From: Virgibacillus halodenitrificans JCM 12304
Lineage (GTDB): Bacteria > Bacillota > Bacilli > Bacillales > Amphibacillaceae
Reading direction: 5' to 3'
Assembly: GCF_001310895.1 (NCBI RefSeq)
Contig: NZ_BAZS01000017.1
Span: 1-64,000 of the forward strand
DNA: 64,000 nt
The notes beneath the pieces are model-generated. The model searched no databases. It saw only the letters and a program-made list of their open reading frames with translations, and had not been told where the DNA came from. Of the stretch, positions 18,442 through 27,311 are shown one piece after another. Positions within the stretch are counted from its first letter, which is position 1; the number at the start of each line of letters is the position of its first letter. Position numbers and translations under genes: made by a program.

Positions 18442-20025
18442 ATGGAAAACACTATATGGTCCTTGGTACCCCCGTTATTGGCAATTGTCATGGTTTTACT
18501 CACAAAAAGAGTTTTACTGTCACTTGGAGTAGGTATAGTTGCTGCAGCTTTCTTTATAGGAAGTTTTAATATTATGGAATCACTATTGCTTGTATGGGAG
18601 TCATTTAAAGGGGTATTTATCGCAGACGGAGCTCTAAACACATGGAACATTTATATTTTACTATTCGTACTAATGCTTGGAATACTTACTGCCTTTGTAA
18701 GTATGATGGGTGGAACACAGGCTTTTGCGAATTGGATGATTTCACGGGTAAAGACACGCGCTGGTGCGCAAATTATGACAATGGTGTTGGGAATTATTAT
18801 ATTTGTGGATGATTATTTCAACAGCTTAACAGTAGGACAAATAGCTAAGCCGGTGACGGATAAACATCGCGTTTCTCGTGCGAAGCTTGCGTATATTGTA
18901 GATTCTACTGCAGCACCAATTTGTGTTGTTGCCCCAATTTCAAGCTGGGGAGCATATATTATTGGCATTATTGGTACCATTTTTACAACACAACAGATTA
19001 CAGAGCATACAGCTTTTGGCGCTTTCCTACAAATGATTCCAATGAATTTTTATGTATGGGCAGCTTTGGGTGTCGTGCTGGTAATCGCCTTGAAACAAGC
19101 AGATTTCGGACCAATGAAAATTCATGAGCAACGTGCTATGGAGACAGGTGAAGTACTCGATCCATCAAATAAAGAAAAGTTGGATGCTGAATCTAAACTA
19201 CCTGAAAGTGAGATAGGAAGAGTTAGCGACTTATTATTACCAATTGCAATTTTATTTGTAGCAACACTTGGTTCCATATATATAAATGGCCTTGGTGCGG
19301 TTGAGGGTGAAGCGACCCTTATCAACATTTTTGGAAGTGCGGATGTGTCTGTTGCCCTCTTTTACGGTGGGCTTATAGGTCTAGCAGCTACTTTTCTATT
19401 GTTTAGTCGTCACTATCGTGCAAAGAAGCTGACAGGAAAGCAATTCGGTGAAGGTGTAAAAGAAGGCGCAAAGTCAATGCTCCCAGGCTTTACTATTTTA
19501 ATTTTTGCGTGGGCAATTGTTGCTTTAATTGATCAGCTCGGCACAGGGACTTACTTGGCAGGCATTGTTGAAGAGGCTAATCTTAATTTGGCTCTGCTTC
19601 CCTTAATTGTTTTTGTTATGGCAGGATTCATTGCATTCTCAACAGGTACTTCCTGGGGAGCATTTGGAATATTATTACCGATTGCTGGACAAATTGCCGC
19701 TGTAACAGACCCTGCATTAATTATGCCAATGATGGCTGCGGTTCTTGCTGGTGCGGTATTTGGAGACCATTGTTCACCGATTTCTGATACAACAATTCTT
19801 TCTTCTACAGGTTCCAGTTGTCATCACATTGACCATGTTACTACACAAATGCCTTACGCAATTGTTGCAGCAGTAATTACGGGGGCTGGATATCTGGCGC
19901 TTGGATTTACTGGAAGTGTAGTTGTAGGTTTAATTACAGTGCTGGCTGGCCTGACAATCTTCTTTGTTACTTTAAAGAAACCTGTGATTAAAGATGAGAT
20001 AGCAGAAGAGCCAATAGCAAAATAA
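18442..20025 (+). CDS. NhaC-family Na+/H+ antiporter-like transporter
   Basis: This 527-residue polytopic membrane protein has the NhaC signature segments. IIIFVDDYFNSLTVGQIAKPVTDKHRVSRAKLAYIVDSTAAPICVVAPISSWGAYI (about residues 115-172) and GAVFGDHCSPISDTTILSSTGSSCHHIDHV (about 435-464) carry ion-coordinating Asp and Ser residues. AAGGAGGG precedes the ATG. Members exchange Na+ for H+ or couple it to organic acids. It sits just ahead of the putative lysine catabolic operon but that operon has its own promoter, so a link to substrate uptake is only a possibility. Confidence 0.85.
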   Translation: MENTIWSLVPPLLAIVMVLLTKRVLLSLGVGIVAAAFFIGSFNIMESLLLVWESFKGVFIADGALNTWNIYILLFVLMLGILTAFVSMMGGTQAFANWMISRVKTRAGAQIMTMVLGIIIFVDDYFNSLTVGQIAKPVTDKHRVSRAKLAYIVDSTAAPICVVAPISSWGAYIIGIIGTIFTTQQITEHTAFGAFLQMIPMNFYVWAALGVVLVIALKQADFGPMKIHEQRAMETGEVLDPSNKEKLDAESKLPESEIGRVSDLLLPIAILFVATLGSIYINGLGAVEGEATLINIFGSADVSVALFYGGLIGLAATFLLFSRHYRAKKLTGKQFGEGVKEGAKSMLPGFTILIFAWAIVALIDQLGTGTYLAGIVEEANLNLALLPLIVFVMAGFIAFSTGTSWGAFGILLPIAGQIAAVTDPALIMPMMAAVLAGAVFGDHCSPISDTTILSSTGSSCHHIDHVTTQMPYAIVAAVITGAGYLALGFTGSVVVGLITVLAGLTIFFVTLKKPVIKDEIAEEPIAK

Positions 20026-20057
20026 CTAGGCCATTTGCACGAGTTTAGATCAGTATA

Positions 20058-20114
20058 TTGTAAATTTTTAAATAATAAGCTATACTAATGTTAAATATAT
20101 GAAACAACGTTTTA
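20058..20114 (+). promoter_or_regulatory. Predicted sigma-A promoter and operator-like palindrome before the aminotransferase operon
   Basis: TTGTAA (20058-20063), a 17-base spacer and TATACT (20081-20086) form a good sigma-A promoter starting transcription near 20093. TGAAACAACGTTTTA (20100-20114) is a near-palindrome just downstream of that start and would be well placed for a repressor, such as the IclR protein encoded later in the cluster. The promoter is directly visible; the operator assignment is inference. Confidence 0.5.
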
Positions 20115-20140
20115 ATAAATGAAATGCAGGGGGATGGGAA

Positions 20141-21322
20141 ATGAGCTTTGTTTCAGAGAAGGTAATGAGTTTACCTCCGTACTTGTTCTCAGAGTTTCAG
20201 GCAAAAAAGAAAAAGCTTCAAGAAGAAGGTATGGACGTAATTGATCTTGGAATAGGAGCACCTGACTTAGCTGCACCACCATTTGTTTATGAAAAGTTAA
20301 TTGAGGAAGCAAAATATCCCGCAAACCATAGGTACTCCACTTATAGTGGATGTGATGAATTTAAAGAAGCGGTTGCCTCATTTTATAAAAAACAATACAA
20401 TGTGAGGCTAAATCCCGAAACGGAAGTGCTTGCGCTAATAGGGTCAAAGGAAGGGATTGCTAATTTGGTTCAAGCTGTTATAAATCCTGGAGACTCTGTA
20501 CTAATTCCCGATCCTGGTTACCCGGTCTATCGTAACGCTGTTCATTTGGCAGGGGGAGAAGTTATCCACTTTCCTTTGAAAAAAGAAAATGGATTTTTAC
20601 CTCAGTTTGAAAAAATATCATCAAAGGACGCGGAAAAATCTAAACTGCTTTTCTTAAATTACCCAAGTAATCCGACAACTGCTACAGCAAATCCATCGGT
20701 ATTTTTGGAAGCGATTACATTTGCTGAAAAGTATAACCTATTAGTAGTCAATGATGCCGCCTATGATCTCATTACATTTGGTAATTACCGTTCGCCCAGC
20801 ATCCTGCAAGCTCCAAATGCGAAAAATTTTGCCGTGGAATTTGGCTCTCTCTCCAAAAGCTTCAATATGACTGGTTGGAGGATTGGCTATGTGGTTGGGA
20901 ATAAGGAAGTTATTCAGGCGCTTGCCACGTTAAAGAGCAATATTGATACATGCCAATTTATCCCCATTCAAAAGGCAGCAGTAGAAGCTTTACGAAGTGA
21001 CTTTTCTACTGTTGCTGCTAATAACAATGTGTATGAGAAAAGGATGGAAAAACTGCAACCTGTCTTAAATGAATTAGGACTTCATACAGAAAAGCCTAAG
21101 GGTACGATCTTTCTTTGGGCGCAAGTACCCGAAGGCTACACTTCTATGAAGTTTGCAGATCAAATGCTGGAAGAATTGGGGATTATCCTGACACCTGGTA
21201 CGGCCTTTGGCCCATCAGGAGAAGGATTTGTGCGAATTGCTTTAACTGTGGATGAATCAAGGTTGGAAGAGGTTATTCTTCGGTTAAAGGAATGGAAGGA
21301 AAAGGGGGCGAGCAAGGCTTGA
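20141..21322 (+). CDS. Class I/II PLP-dependent aminotransferase, candidate 2-aminoadipate aminotransferase
   Basis: This 393-residue fold-type I aminotransferase has DLGIGAPDL (35-43), NYPSNPT (173-179), an Asp at about 205 and the PLP lysine Lys239 in SLSKSFNMTGWRIGY. The sequence resembles the LL-diaminopimelate/aspartate aminotransferase group, whose members also include 2-aminoadipate aminotransferases. The context argues for conversion of 2-aminoadipate to 2-oxoadipate: the next genes encode a ThDP decarboxylase-like enzyme, an aldehyde dehydrogenase and a lysine-6-dehydrogenase-like protein. A consensus promoter lies 55-83 bases upstream. Other amino acid substrates remain possible. 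Confidence 0.85.
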   Translation: MSFVSEKVMSLPPYLFSEFQAKKKKLQEEGMDVIDLGIGAPDLAAPPFVYEKLIEEAKYPANHRYSTYSGCDEFKEAVASFYKKQYNVRLNPETEVLALIGSKEGIANLVQAVINPGDSVLIPDPGYPVYRNAVHLAGGEVIHFPLKKENGFLPQFEKISSKDAEKSKLLFLNYPSNPTTATANPSVFLEAITFAEKYNLLVVNDAAYDLITFGNYRSPSILQAPNAKNFAVEFGSLSKSFNMTGWRIGYVVGNKEVIQALATLKSNIDTCQFIPIQKAAVEALRSDFSTVAANNNVYEKRMEKLQPVLNELGLHTEKPKGTIFLWAQVPEGYTSMKFADQMLEELGIILTPGTAFGPSGEGFVRIALTVDESRLEEVILRLKEWKEKGASKA

Positions 21323-22974
21323 AAGAAATAAAGAGAATGAATGCAGCACAAGCAATTGTAGAATGCCTGAAAAGACATGAGGTAGAAAATGTGTTTTGTG
21401 TCCCAGGAGAAAGTTATTTACCTGTGCTTGATGCATTGTATGACCAACCTTCCATTCAAGTTATCTCTGCAAGGCATGAGGGGGGAGCTTCCTTTATGGC
21501 AGAGGGGTATGCTAAATCCAAACTAAAGGCTGGAGTTGTCTTTGCCACAAGAGGAGTCGGTGCAGCAAATCTATCTATTGGAGTGCACACAGCATACCAA
21601 GACTCAACACCAATGGTTGTTTTTCTTGGGCAGGTGCATAGTAAATTCAGGGGGAGGGAAGGTTTTCAGGAGGTTAATCTGGAAAACTACTTTCAAGAGA
21701 TTGCTAAGTGGTCGGTAGAATTGACTGATGCAGAAAGAACTCCTGAAATTATCCAGCGTGCATTTCGAATAGCTCATTCAGGAAGACCCGGGCCGGTGAT
21801 CGTTTCCCTGCCTGAAGACGTATTAGTTAAAGAAGCTGAAATGCAATTTGGCCCAGTTGCTCCAGTTCCAAAGCCAGCTCCGTCCCAGATTGAAATAAAA
21901 CAAATAGAGAGCGAATTACAAGCTGCAGAGAAACCAATTATTATCGCAGGAGGGGGAGTAAAGGGGGCGCGTGCGGAAAATAAATTAATAGAATTTGCTG
22001 AGAAATACTCCCTACCTGTCATTGCTGCTTTTCGCAGGCAGGATGTATTTCCAAATGACCATAGCCTGTATGTAGGTCACCTGGGACTGGGTACAGGAAA
22101 AGAAGTAATTGATACAGTGGCTGAAGCTGACGTCATTATTGCTTTGGGAACAAGGCTGTCCGAAGTAACTACCCAAGATTATTCCATTATAACTAGCGAG
22201 AAAAAGCTTATACACATAGATATAGATTTTCAAACTCTCGGAAAAGTGTATCCACCGGAAATAGGGGTGGTGGCGGATCTTAATGAGGCATTACAAGCAC
22301 TTATGATAATAGAGATCAAAACGAAATGGAAAAAGTGGGCGGAACATCGAAGAAATGCATTCCAAGAAGTTAGTTATTTAGAAAAAAAACCCGAAGAAGT
22401 GCTTAATAAAAATATAATCGCCGTACTAAAAGAAAAACTGCCTGAAGATGCATTATTGACAAATGATGCAGGGAATTTTGCAGGCTGGTTGCATGCCTTT
22501 TATCCTTTTCGAAAGGCACATACGTATGTAGGTCCGACCTCCGGAGCCATGGGTTATGGGATGCCAGCAGCTCTTGGAGCACAGCTTGCTTTCCCGGAGA
22601 AAACGGTTGTTTCTCTGTCTGGAGATGGAGGTTTTATGATGACTGGCCAGGAGCTGGAAACAGCAGTCAGATACAAGATACCTGTCATATGTCTCGTATT
22701 TAATAATAAAATGTATGGTACGATCCGTATGCATCAGGAAATGCATTATCCGGGAAAGGTAATGGCAACAGATTTAGGGGAAGTTTCCTTTGTAGACTTT
22801 GCTCAAAGTTTGGGTGTGAGCGGCTTCAAAGTAACAACGCTGGAAGAATTTGAAACAGCTTTTGAGCAAGCTTTACAAGGATTCAATCCGGTACTTATAG
22901 AAATTGTAACAGAAAAAGAGCAAATATCTGTTTCATCCACGATTACTGAACTACGTAAACGTGCAATGAAATAG
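21319..22974 (+). CDS. ThDP-dependent enzyme of the acetolactate synthase family, candidate 2-oxoadipate decarboxylase
   Basis: The three domains of the ThDP superfamily are present. The activating Glu is at about residue 54 in SARHEGGASFMAEGYA. A central domain contains PIIIAGGGVKGA. The cofactor motif GDG(435-437)...NN is in the C-terminal domain. No regulatory subunit gene is adjacent and no ilv genes are nearby, so biosynthetic acetolactate synthase is unlikely. A TTG at 21319 overlaps the aminotransferase stop (TTGA) and follows AAGGGGGC by about 10 bases; ATG at 21292 or 21337 are alternatives. In the proposed pathway it would decarboxylate 2-oxoadipate to glutarate semialdehyde; this is inferred from neighbours. 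Confidence 0.8.
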   Translation: MKEIKRMNAAQAIVECLKRHEVENVFCVPGESYLPVLDALYDQPSIQVISARHEGGASFMAEGYAKSKLKAGVVFATRGVGAANLSIGVHTAYQDSTPMVVFLGQVHSKFRGREGFQEVNLENYFQEIAKWSVELTDAERTPEIIQRAFRIAHSGRPGPVIVSLPEDVLVKEAEMQFGPVAPVPKPAPSQIEIKQIESELQAAEKPIIIAGGGVKGARAENKLIEFAEKYSLPVIAAFRRQDVFPNDHSLYVGHLGLGTGKEVIDTVAEADVIIALGTRLSEVTTQDYSIITSEKKLIHIDIDFQTLGKVYPPEIGVVADLNEALQALMIIEIKTKWKKWAEHRRNAFQEVSYLEKKPEEVLNKNIIAVLKEKLPEDALLTNDAGNFAGWLHAFYPFRKAHTYVGPTSGAMGYGMPAALGAQLAFPEKTVVSLSGDGGFMMTGQELETAVRYKIPVICLVFNNKMYGTIRMHQEMHYPGKVMATDLGEVSFVDFAQSLGVSGFKVTTLEEFETAFEQALQGFNPVLIEIVTEKEQISVSSTITELRKRAMK

Positions 22975-23007
22975 TTAAATTTAATAGTATTTATAGGAGG
23001 TATAAGC

Positions 23008-24504
23008 ATGGAGACAGTATCACTACAAACAGAAAAACTAGCAAATTACATTAATGGTGAATGGGTGGAAGTAAATGAATCTACTTCTGTTATCAATCCG
23101 GCAACAGGAGAAGAAGTTGTTCAGGTTCCTCTTTCCGAAGCTGATAGTGTGGAACAAGCAGTAGCTGCAGCGAAAAAAGCGCAGAAGGAATGGGCATTGG
23201 TTCCGGCACCACAGCGAGCAGAGGTACTTTACCAGGTTGGATATATTATGAAGGAGCGTAAAGAAAGACTTTCCCAGCTTTTAACGATGGAAAATGGAAA
23301 AGTAATCGAAGAAGCACGTGGCGAAGTTCAAGAGGGAATCGATATGGCTTTTTACATGGCAGGAGAAGGACGCCGCTTATTCGGTCAAACAACACCAGCA
23401 GAGTTAAAAGATAAATTTGCGATGAGCCAGCGTTGTCCAGTAGGTGTTGTAGGTATTATCACCCCATGGAATTTTCCAATTGCGATTGCTACATGGAAGT
23501 CATTCCCGGCAATTGTTGCGGGGAATGCAGTAGTTTGGAAGCCTGCAACGGAGACTCCGATTATGGCATATGAATTGGCTAAGATTTTTGAAGAGGCTGG
23601 GCTACCTAAAGGTATTATTAACGTTGTCTTTGGCAAAGGGTCGACCGTAGGAGATGCAATGGTGCATCATGACGACATACGTGTTATATCCTTCACAGGG
23701 TCAAATGATACAGGTCGTAATATAGCAGGTGAATGTGGGAAGCAGTTAAAGAAGGTATCTCTTGAAATGGGTGGAAAAAACGCGGTAATTGTAATGGACG
23801 ACGCTGATATCGATTTGGCTGTAGAAGGAATTCTATGGAGCGCATTTGGCACAAGTGGCCAACGTTGTACAGCATGCAGCCGAGTTATCGTACATGAAAA
23901 AGTAAAAGAAACGTTGGAAGAACGATTGCTTGCTTCCATGGAAAAATTAACTATTGGGAATGGCTTAGATGAATCCAATAAGGTTGGCCCGATTATTAAT
24001 AAAGCTGGCTTGGATAAGATAAAAAGCTATATTGAAATCGGTAAGAATGAAGGGGCCAAATTGTTGGCAGGTGGCTATGAAATAACCGACGGTGAGCAAC
24101 GTGCAGGGAATTATTTTGCTCCTACGTTATTTACGGATGCTACCGCAGATATGAGAATAGCACAAGAGGAGATCTTTGGTCCTGTCGTATCTCTTATTCC
24201 GGTTAAAAGCTTTGAAGAAGCAATAGAAGTGAATAATGGGGTTACGTACGGTCTATCCAGTTCTATTTTCACAGGGGATGTAAATAGAGTGTTTAAAGCA
24301 CAACGTGATTTAGATACGGGAATTGTTTACGTTAATGCGGGAACAACTGGAGCGGAAATTCACCTTCCATTTGGTGGCACAAAAGGTACTGGAAATGGAC
24401 ATCGTGATTCTGGAGTACAGGCGCTGGATGTGTTCACGGAATGGAAAGCAGTCTATGTCGATTACAGTGGAAAGCTGCAACGTGCTCAAATTGACGTGGA
24501 ATAA
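23008..24504 (+). CDS. NAD(P)-dependent aldehyde dehydrogenase, candidate 2-aminoadipate-6-semialdehyde dehydrogenase
   Basis: This 498-residue aldehyde dehydrogenase has a complete active site: TPWNFP with Asn155, Lys178 in VVWKPA, FTGSNDTG (229-236), LEMGGK with Glu253, and catalytic Cys287 in SGQRCTACSR. The C-terminal TGAEIHLPFGGTKGTGNGHRDSG is a distinctive variant of the usual ending. AGGAGG lies 9 bases before the ATG. It is placed between the ThDP enzyme and the lysine dehydrogenase-like gene, which suits oxidation of the semialdehyde made by the latter. The substrate is inferred; the fold and catalysis are certain. Confidence 0.87.
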   Translation: METVSLQTEKLANYINGEWVEVNESTSVINPATGEEVVQVPLSEADSVEQAVAAAKKAQKEWALVPAPQRAEVLYQVGYIMKERKERLSQLLTMENGKVIEEARGEVQEGIDMAFYMAGEGRRLFGQTTPAELKDKFAMSQRCPVGVVGIITPWNFPIAIATWKSFPAIVAGNAVVWKPATETPIMAYELAKIFEEAGLPKGIINVVFGKGSTVGDAMVHHDDIRVISFTGSNDTGRNIAGECGKQLKKVSLEMGGKNAVIVMDDADIDLAVEGILWSAFGTSGQRCTACSRVIVHEKVKETLEERLLASMEKLTIGNGLDESNKVGPIINKAGLDKIKSYIEIGKNEGAKLLAGGYEITDGEQRAGNYFAPTLFTDATADMRIAQEEIFGPVVSLIPVKSFEEAIEVNNGVTYGLSSSIFTGDVNRVFKAQRDLDTGIVYVNAGTTGAEIHLPFGGTKGTGNGHRDSGVQALDVFTEWKAVYVDYSGKLQRAQIDVE

Positions 24505-24579
24505 TAACGAGGCGACGAGTTAAAAAAGCTGTTGAAAGATATATTTCTATAAATATTATTCTTTGCAGGGAGTGGTTGG

Positions 24580-25751
24580 ATGAAAATAGGTGTATTAGGA
24601 TCTGGTTTAATGGGAAAGGAAGCAGCACGGGATCTAGCAGCAAGTGAAGGTGTGGCAGCAGTAGGTCTGGCAGATATTGATTTATCAAGGGCCCAACAAG
24701 TATGTGACCAACTGAATTCTTCTAAGTTAACTGCATATCAAGTGAATGCGAGTAGTGAGCAGGAGCTAGCCAATTATATGCGTCAGTTTGACGTGATTAT
24801 CAATGCACTGTTTTATTCATTTAATGAAATTGTTGCACGGACAGCTATACAGGTAGGTGTTAACTCTGTGGATCTGGGGGGCATATTGGTCATATGACAG
24901 ACAAAGTGCTTGCAATGAAGGAAGATGCTGAGACAGCAGGGGTAACTTTAATCCCAGATCTCGGAGTTGCGCCTGGTATGATAAATATTTTATCAGGATA
25001 TGGGGCAAGCAAACTGGAAAAATTGGATTCCATTAAGTTATTTGTGGGAGGTATTCCCGTTCGCCCGGAACCCCCATTAGAGTATAATCATGTATTCTCC
25101 ATGGAAGGTGTGTTTGACCATTATACAGATCCCTCTCTTATTATTCGAAATGGGATAAAACAGGAAATACCTTCATTGAGTGAAGTGGAGGCCATCCATT
25201 TTGAAAAGTTTGGACCTCTTGAAGCCTTTCATACTTCCGGCGGTACATCAACACTTTCTATATCTTATCCGGAGTTGGAAACATTGGAATATAAAACGAT
25301 ACGCTATCCCGGCCATGCACAGAAATTTAAGCTCCTTGTCGACTTGAATCTGACTCGTATGGATTATGAAGTAGATGTAAAAGGTCAGAGGGTAAACCCA
25401 CGGGAAGTATTATTAAAAGTACTTGATCCGATTGTGGAACTTGGCGAGAAAGATGACGCTGTATTGCTTCGCACTGTTATTTCAGGAGAAAAGACGGGCA
25501 TGCCGGCAACATATCAATATGAAATGACAACATATAAAGATCGTAATACACAGGTTACAGCAATGGCTCGCGCAACTGCCAATACGATTTCAGTTGTGGC
25601 ACAGATGATAGGAAATGGAACGATCGCAAAAAAAGGTGTCTTCCCTCCGGAAAAATGCGTGCCGGGTGCAGTATATATTAAAGAAATGGCTAAACGGGGC
25701 GTAAATATTATAGAAACAGAACAACTGGAAAAGACGAGAGTTAGCATGTAA
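24580..25751 (+). CDS. Saccharopine-dehydrogenase-family protein, probable L-lysine 6-dehydrogenase, frameshifted
   Basis: An N-terminal Rossmann motif [13 protein letters not shown] (about 7-19) starts the NAD domain. After a break at a six-G run (24876-24881; a seventh G restores [15 protein letters not shown]), the protein continues with [38 protein letters not shown] and [12 protein letters not shown]. The reconstructed length is 390. The arrangement resembles the NAD-dependent lysine 6-dehydrogenase known from Geobacillus stearothermophilus more than bifunctional saccharopine enzymes. That enzyme converts L-lysine directly to 2-aminoadipate-6-semialdehyde and ammonia. The neighbouring aldehyde dehydrogenase and aminotransferase fit that product. 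GGGAG precedes the ATG. Confidence 0.82.
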
Positions 25752-25788
25752 AGAAAAATTATTTTATAATTATATATTAAATAGTTAA

Positions 25789-25823
25789 CCCTCTACTACG
25801 AAAGGTAGGGGGACCTTTTCTTT
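25789..25823 (+). terminator. Probable intrinsic terminator
   Basis: CCCTCTAC and GTAGGGGG form an imperfect stem followed by ACCTTTTCTTTT. It would end the aminotransferase-to-dehydrogenase operon before the IclR gene. Confidence 0.5.
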
Positions 25824-25861
25824 TATTCTACGATTTAATTATGACAGCAAGGAGATTAATA

Positions 25862-26623
25862 ATGAATCAAAGTGTAATCAAAGCACTAAAACTATTGGAC
25901 TTGTTTACAGAGGAAAACCCGGAATTAACATTAAAGGACATAGCTGATCGCTCACGATTACCTAAACCAACTGCCTATCGAATGTTAACAGCATTGGAAG
26001 TGAGCGGATTTCTCTACAAGACAAAGGAAACAGAACATGATAGTAAATATCGTTTAGGCTTGAAGTTGTTGGAATTAGGACAACTCGTTTCTGACAATTT
26101 AGAGGTTAGAGGAATTGCTCTCCCATTTATGAAACAGCTTGCTGAAGAAATTAATGAGGTAATCCATTTAGTTATTGTAAATGGCTCGGAAGCTACCTAT
26201 ATTGAAAAGGTGGAAAGCACCCGAGCACTTCGATTATACACACGGATTGGAAAAAGTTCACCATTACATACTGGATCTGGTCCGAAGCTTTTATTGGCGT
26301 TTTTACCTAAAGAGAAACAAGACGAAATTCTAAGCAAATCAGAGCTTGGTTCAATTACAAATAAACCAATTTCAGTAGAAAAACTTAGAGAAGAATTGAG
26401 AACAATAAGGAACACGGGCTATTCTTATAGCATTGGTGAACAGGATGCAGATACGACTGGAATTTCCTATCCTATTTATGATTATAGCAATAAGGTAATT
26501 GCCGCATTAGCGGTTAGTGGATTATCCAGCCATTTTGAAGGTGAGAATTTAAATAAATTAAAAGAAAAAGCATCGCAAACAGCTGTATATATATCAGAGG
26601 AATTGGGTTACCGGAAAGGATAA
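25862..26623 (+). CDS. IclR-family transcriptional regulator
   Basis: This 253-residue regulator has an N-terminal winged helix (about residues 5-65; ALKLLDLFTEENPELTLKDIADRSRLPKPTAYRMLTALEVSGFL) and an IclR effector domain containing GKSSPLHTGSGPKLLLAF and GYSYSIGEQDADTTGISYPI. The ATG at 25862 follows AAGGAG by 7 bases; an upstream in-frame ATG lacks a site. IclR proteins usually control neighbouring catabolic operons in response to a pathway metabolite. This one is placed to regulate the lysine/glutarate genes on either side; the palindrome at 20100-20114 is a candidate site. Confidence 0.88.
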   Translation: MNQSVIKALKLLDLFTEENPELTLKDIADRSRLPKPTAYRMLTALEVSGFLYKTKETEHDSKYRLGLKLLELGQLVSDNLEVRGIALPFMKQLAEEINEVIHLVIVNGSEATYIEKVESTRALRLYTRIGKSSPLHTGSGPKLLLAFLPKEKQDEILSKSELGSITNKPISVEKLREELRTIRNTGYSYSIGEQDADTTGISYPIYDYSNKVIAALAVSGLSSHFEGENLNKLKEKASQTAVYISEELGYRKG

Positions 26624-26635
26624 GGAGGAGCGGAT

Positions 26636-26953
26636 ATGAATACAGTTTTTATTGCAGGGCATGCCCGCCTGCCATCAGGAATGGCAGCCAAAAGCATTTA
26701 TGAAACACTGACAATTACAGCAGAAATAGATCAAAAATATGGAGTAATTGTAGCTGCAAACTGTACACTCGCAACAGAACATGGAAAAAACTTTATTCAA
26801 CACCTGCTCAGAGGATATAGTCTACAGGATGGAATCGAGAAGCCTGTTGATGAAATTAAAGCTCGCTACCTTGGAAAAGCTGGAAATGCATTAGCTTCCG
26901 CTTTAAAGGATTTGTATAAGCAATATAAAAGCTATAAGCAGATCGACGAGTGA
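26636..26953 (+). CDS. DUF3870 family protein
   Basis: This 105-residue protein starts with TVFIAGHARLPSGMAAKSIYETLTITAEID and continues with GVIVAANCTLATEHGKNFI and DEIKARYLGKAGNALASALKDLYKQY, which fits the DUF3870 family. The function is unknown. It is 12 bases downstream of the IclR gene with GGAGG ahead of the ATG, so the two are probably co-transcribed. Its place inside a catabolic cluster suggests a regulatory or accessory role there. Confidence 0.75.
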   Translation: MNTVFIAGHARLPSGMAAKSIYETLTITAEIDQKYGVIVAANCTLATEHGKNFIQHLLRGYSLQDGIEKPVDEIKARYLGKAGNALASALKDLYKQYKSYKQIDE

Positions 26954-26961
26954 ATTTCTAT

Positions 26962-27208
26962 ATGAGAGACAGAGCTAGCCAAATGAGAGAACCGCGTCCC
27001 GTATGAGAGCCAGAGCCATCCAAATGAGAGAACCACGTCCCAAATGAGAGACACAGCCATTCAAATGAGAGAACCGCGTTCCATATGAGAGACACAGCCA
27101 TTCAAATGAGAGAACCGCGTCCCGTATGAGAGACACAGCCATTCAAATGAGAGAACCGCGTCCCAAATGAGAGACACGGCCATTCAAATGAGAGACACCA
27201 CATATCAA
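26962..27208. repeat. Six tandem copies of a 41-bp repeat
   Basis: Copies begin at 26962, 27003, 27044, 27085, 27126 and 27167. Each joins two related halves, ATGAGAGACACAGCCATTCA and ATGAGAGAACCGCGTCCCGT, so the basic word ATGAGAGA recurs every 20-21 bp. The outer copies are the most diverged and the last is 42 bp. There are no unique spacers and no direct link to a coding frame. It fills the gap between two convergent operons. Confidence 0.9.
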
Positions 27209-27234
27209 ATAAGAAAGCCAGGTATAATTTTTTA

Positions 27235-27275
27235 AAATAGCAGCACACCCATTATAGGGGCGCTGCTAAAATTTA
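27235..27275. terminator. Hairpin, probable terminator between convergent operons
   Basis: TAGCAGC and GCTGCTA enclose about 17 bases. A-rich and T-rich flanks lie on both sides, so it could terminate either strand. There is no perfect T-run. Confidence 0.45.
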
Positions 27276-27311
27276 GTAAGTTTGCTAAACAGACACTTGT
27301 GCTTTTTCTAT

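Noticed and set aside
21319-22974. Biosynthetic acetolactate synthase (ilvB)
   Set aside because: There is no small regulatory subunit and no ilvC, ilvD or leu genes nearby; the catabolic context points elsewhere, though the substrate remains unproven.
26962-27208. CRISPR array
   Set aside because: The repeats are directly joined without unique spacers, and no cas gene is present.
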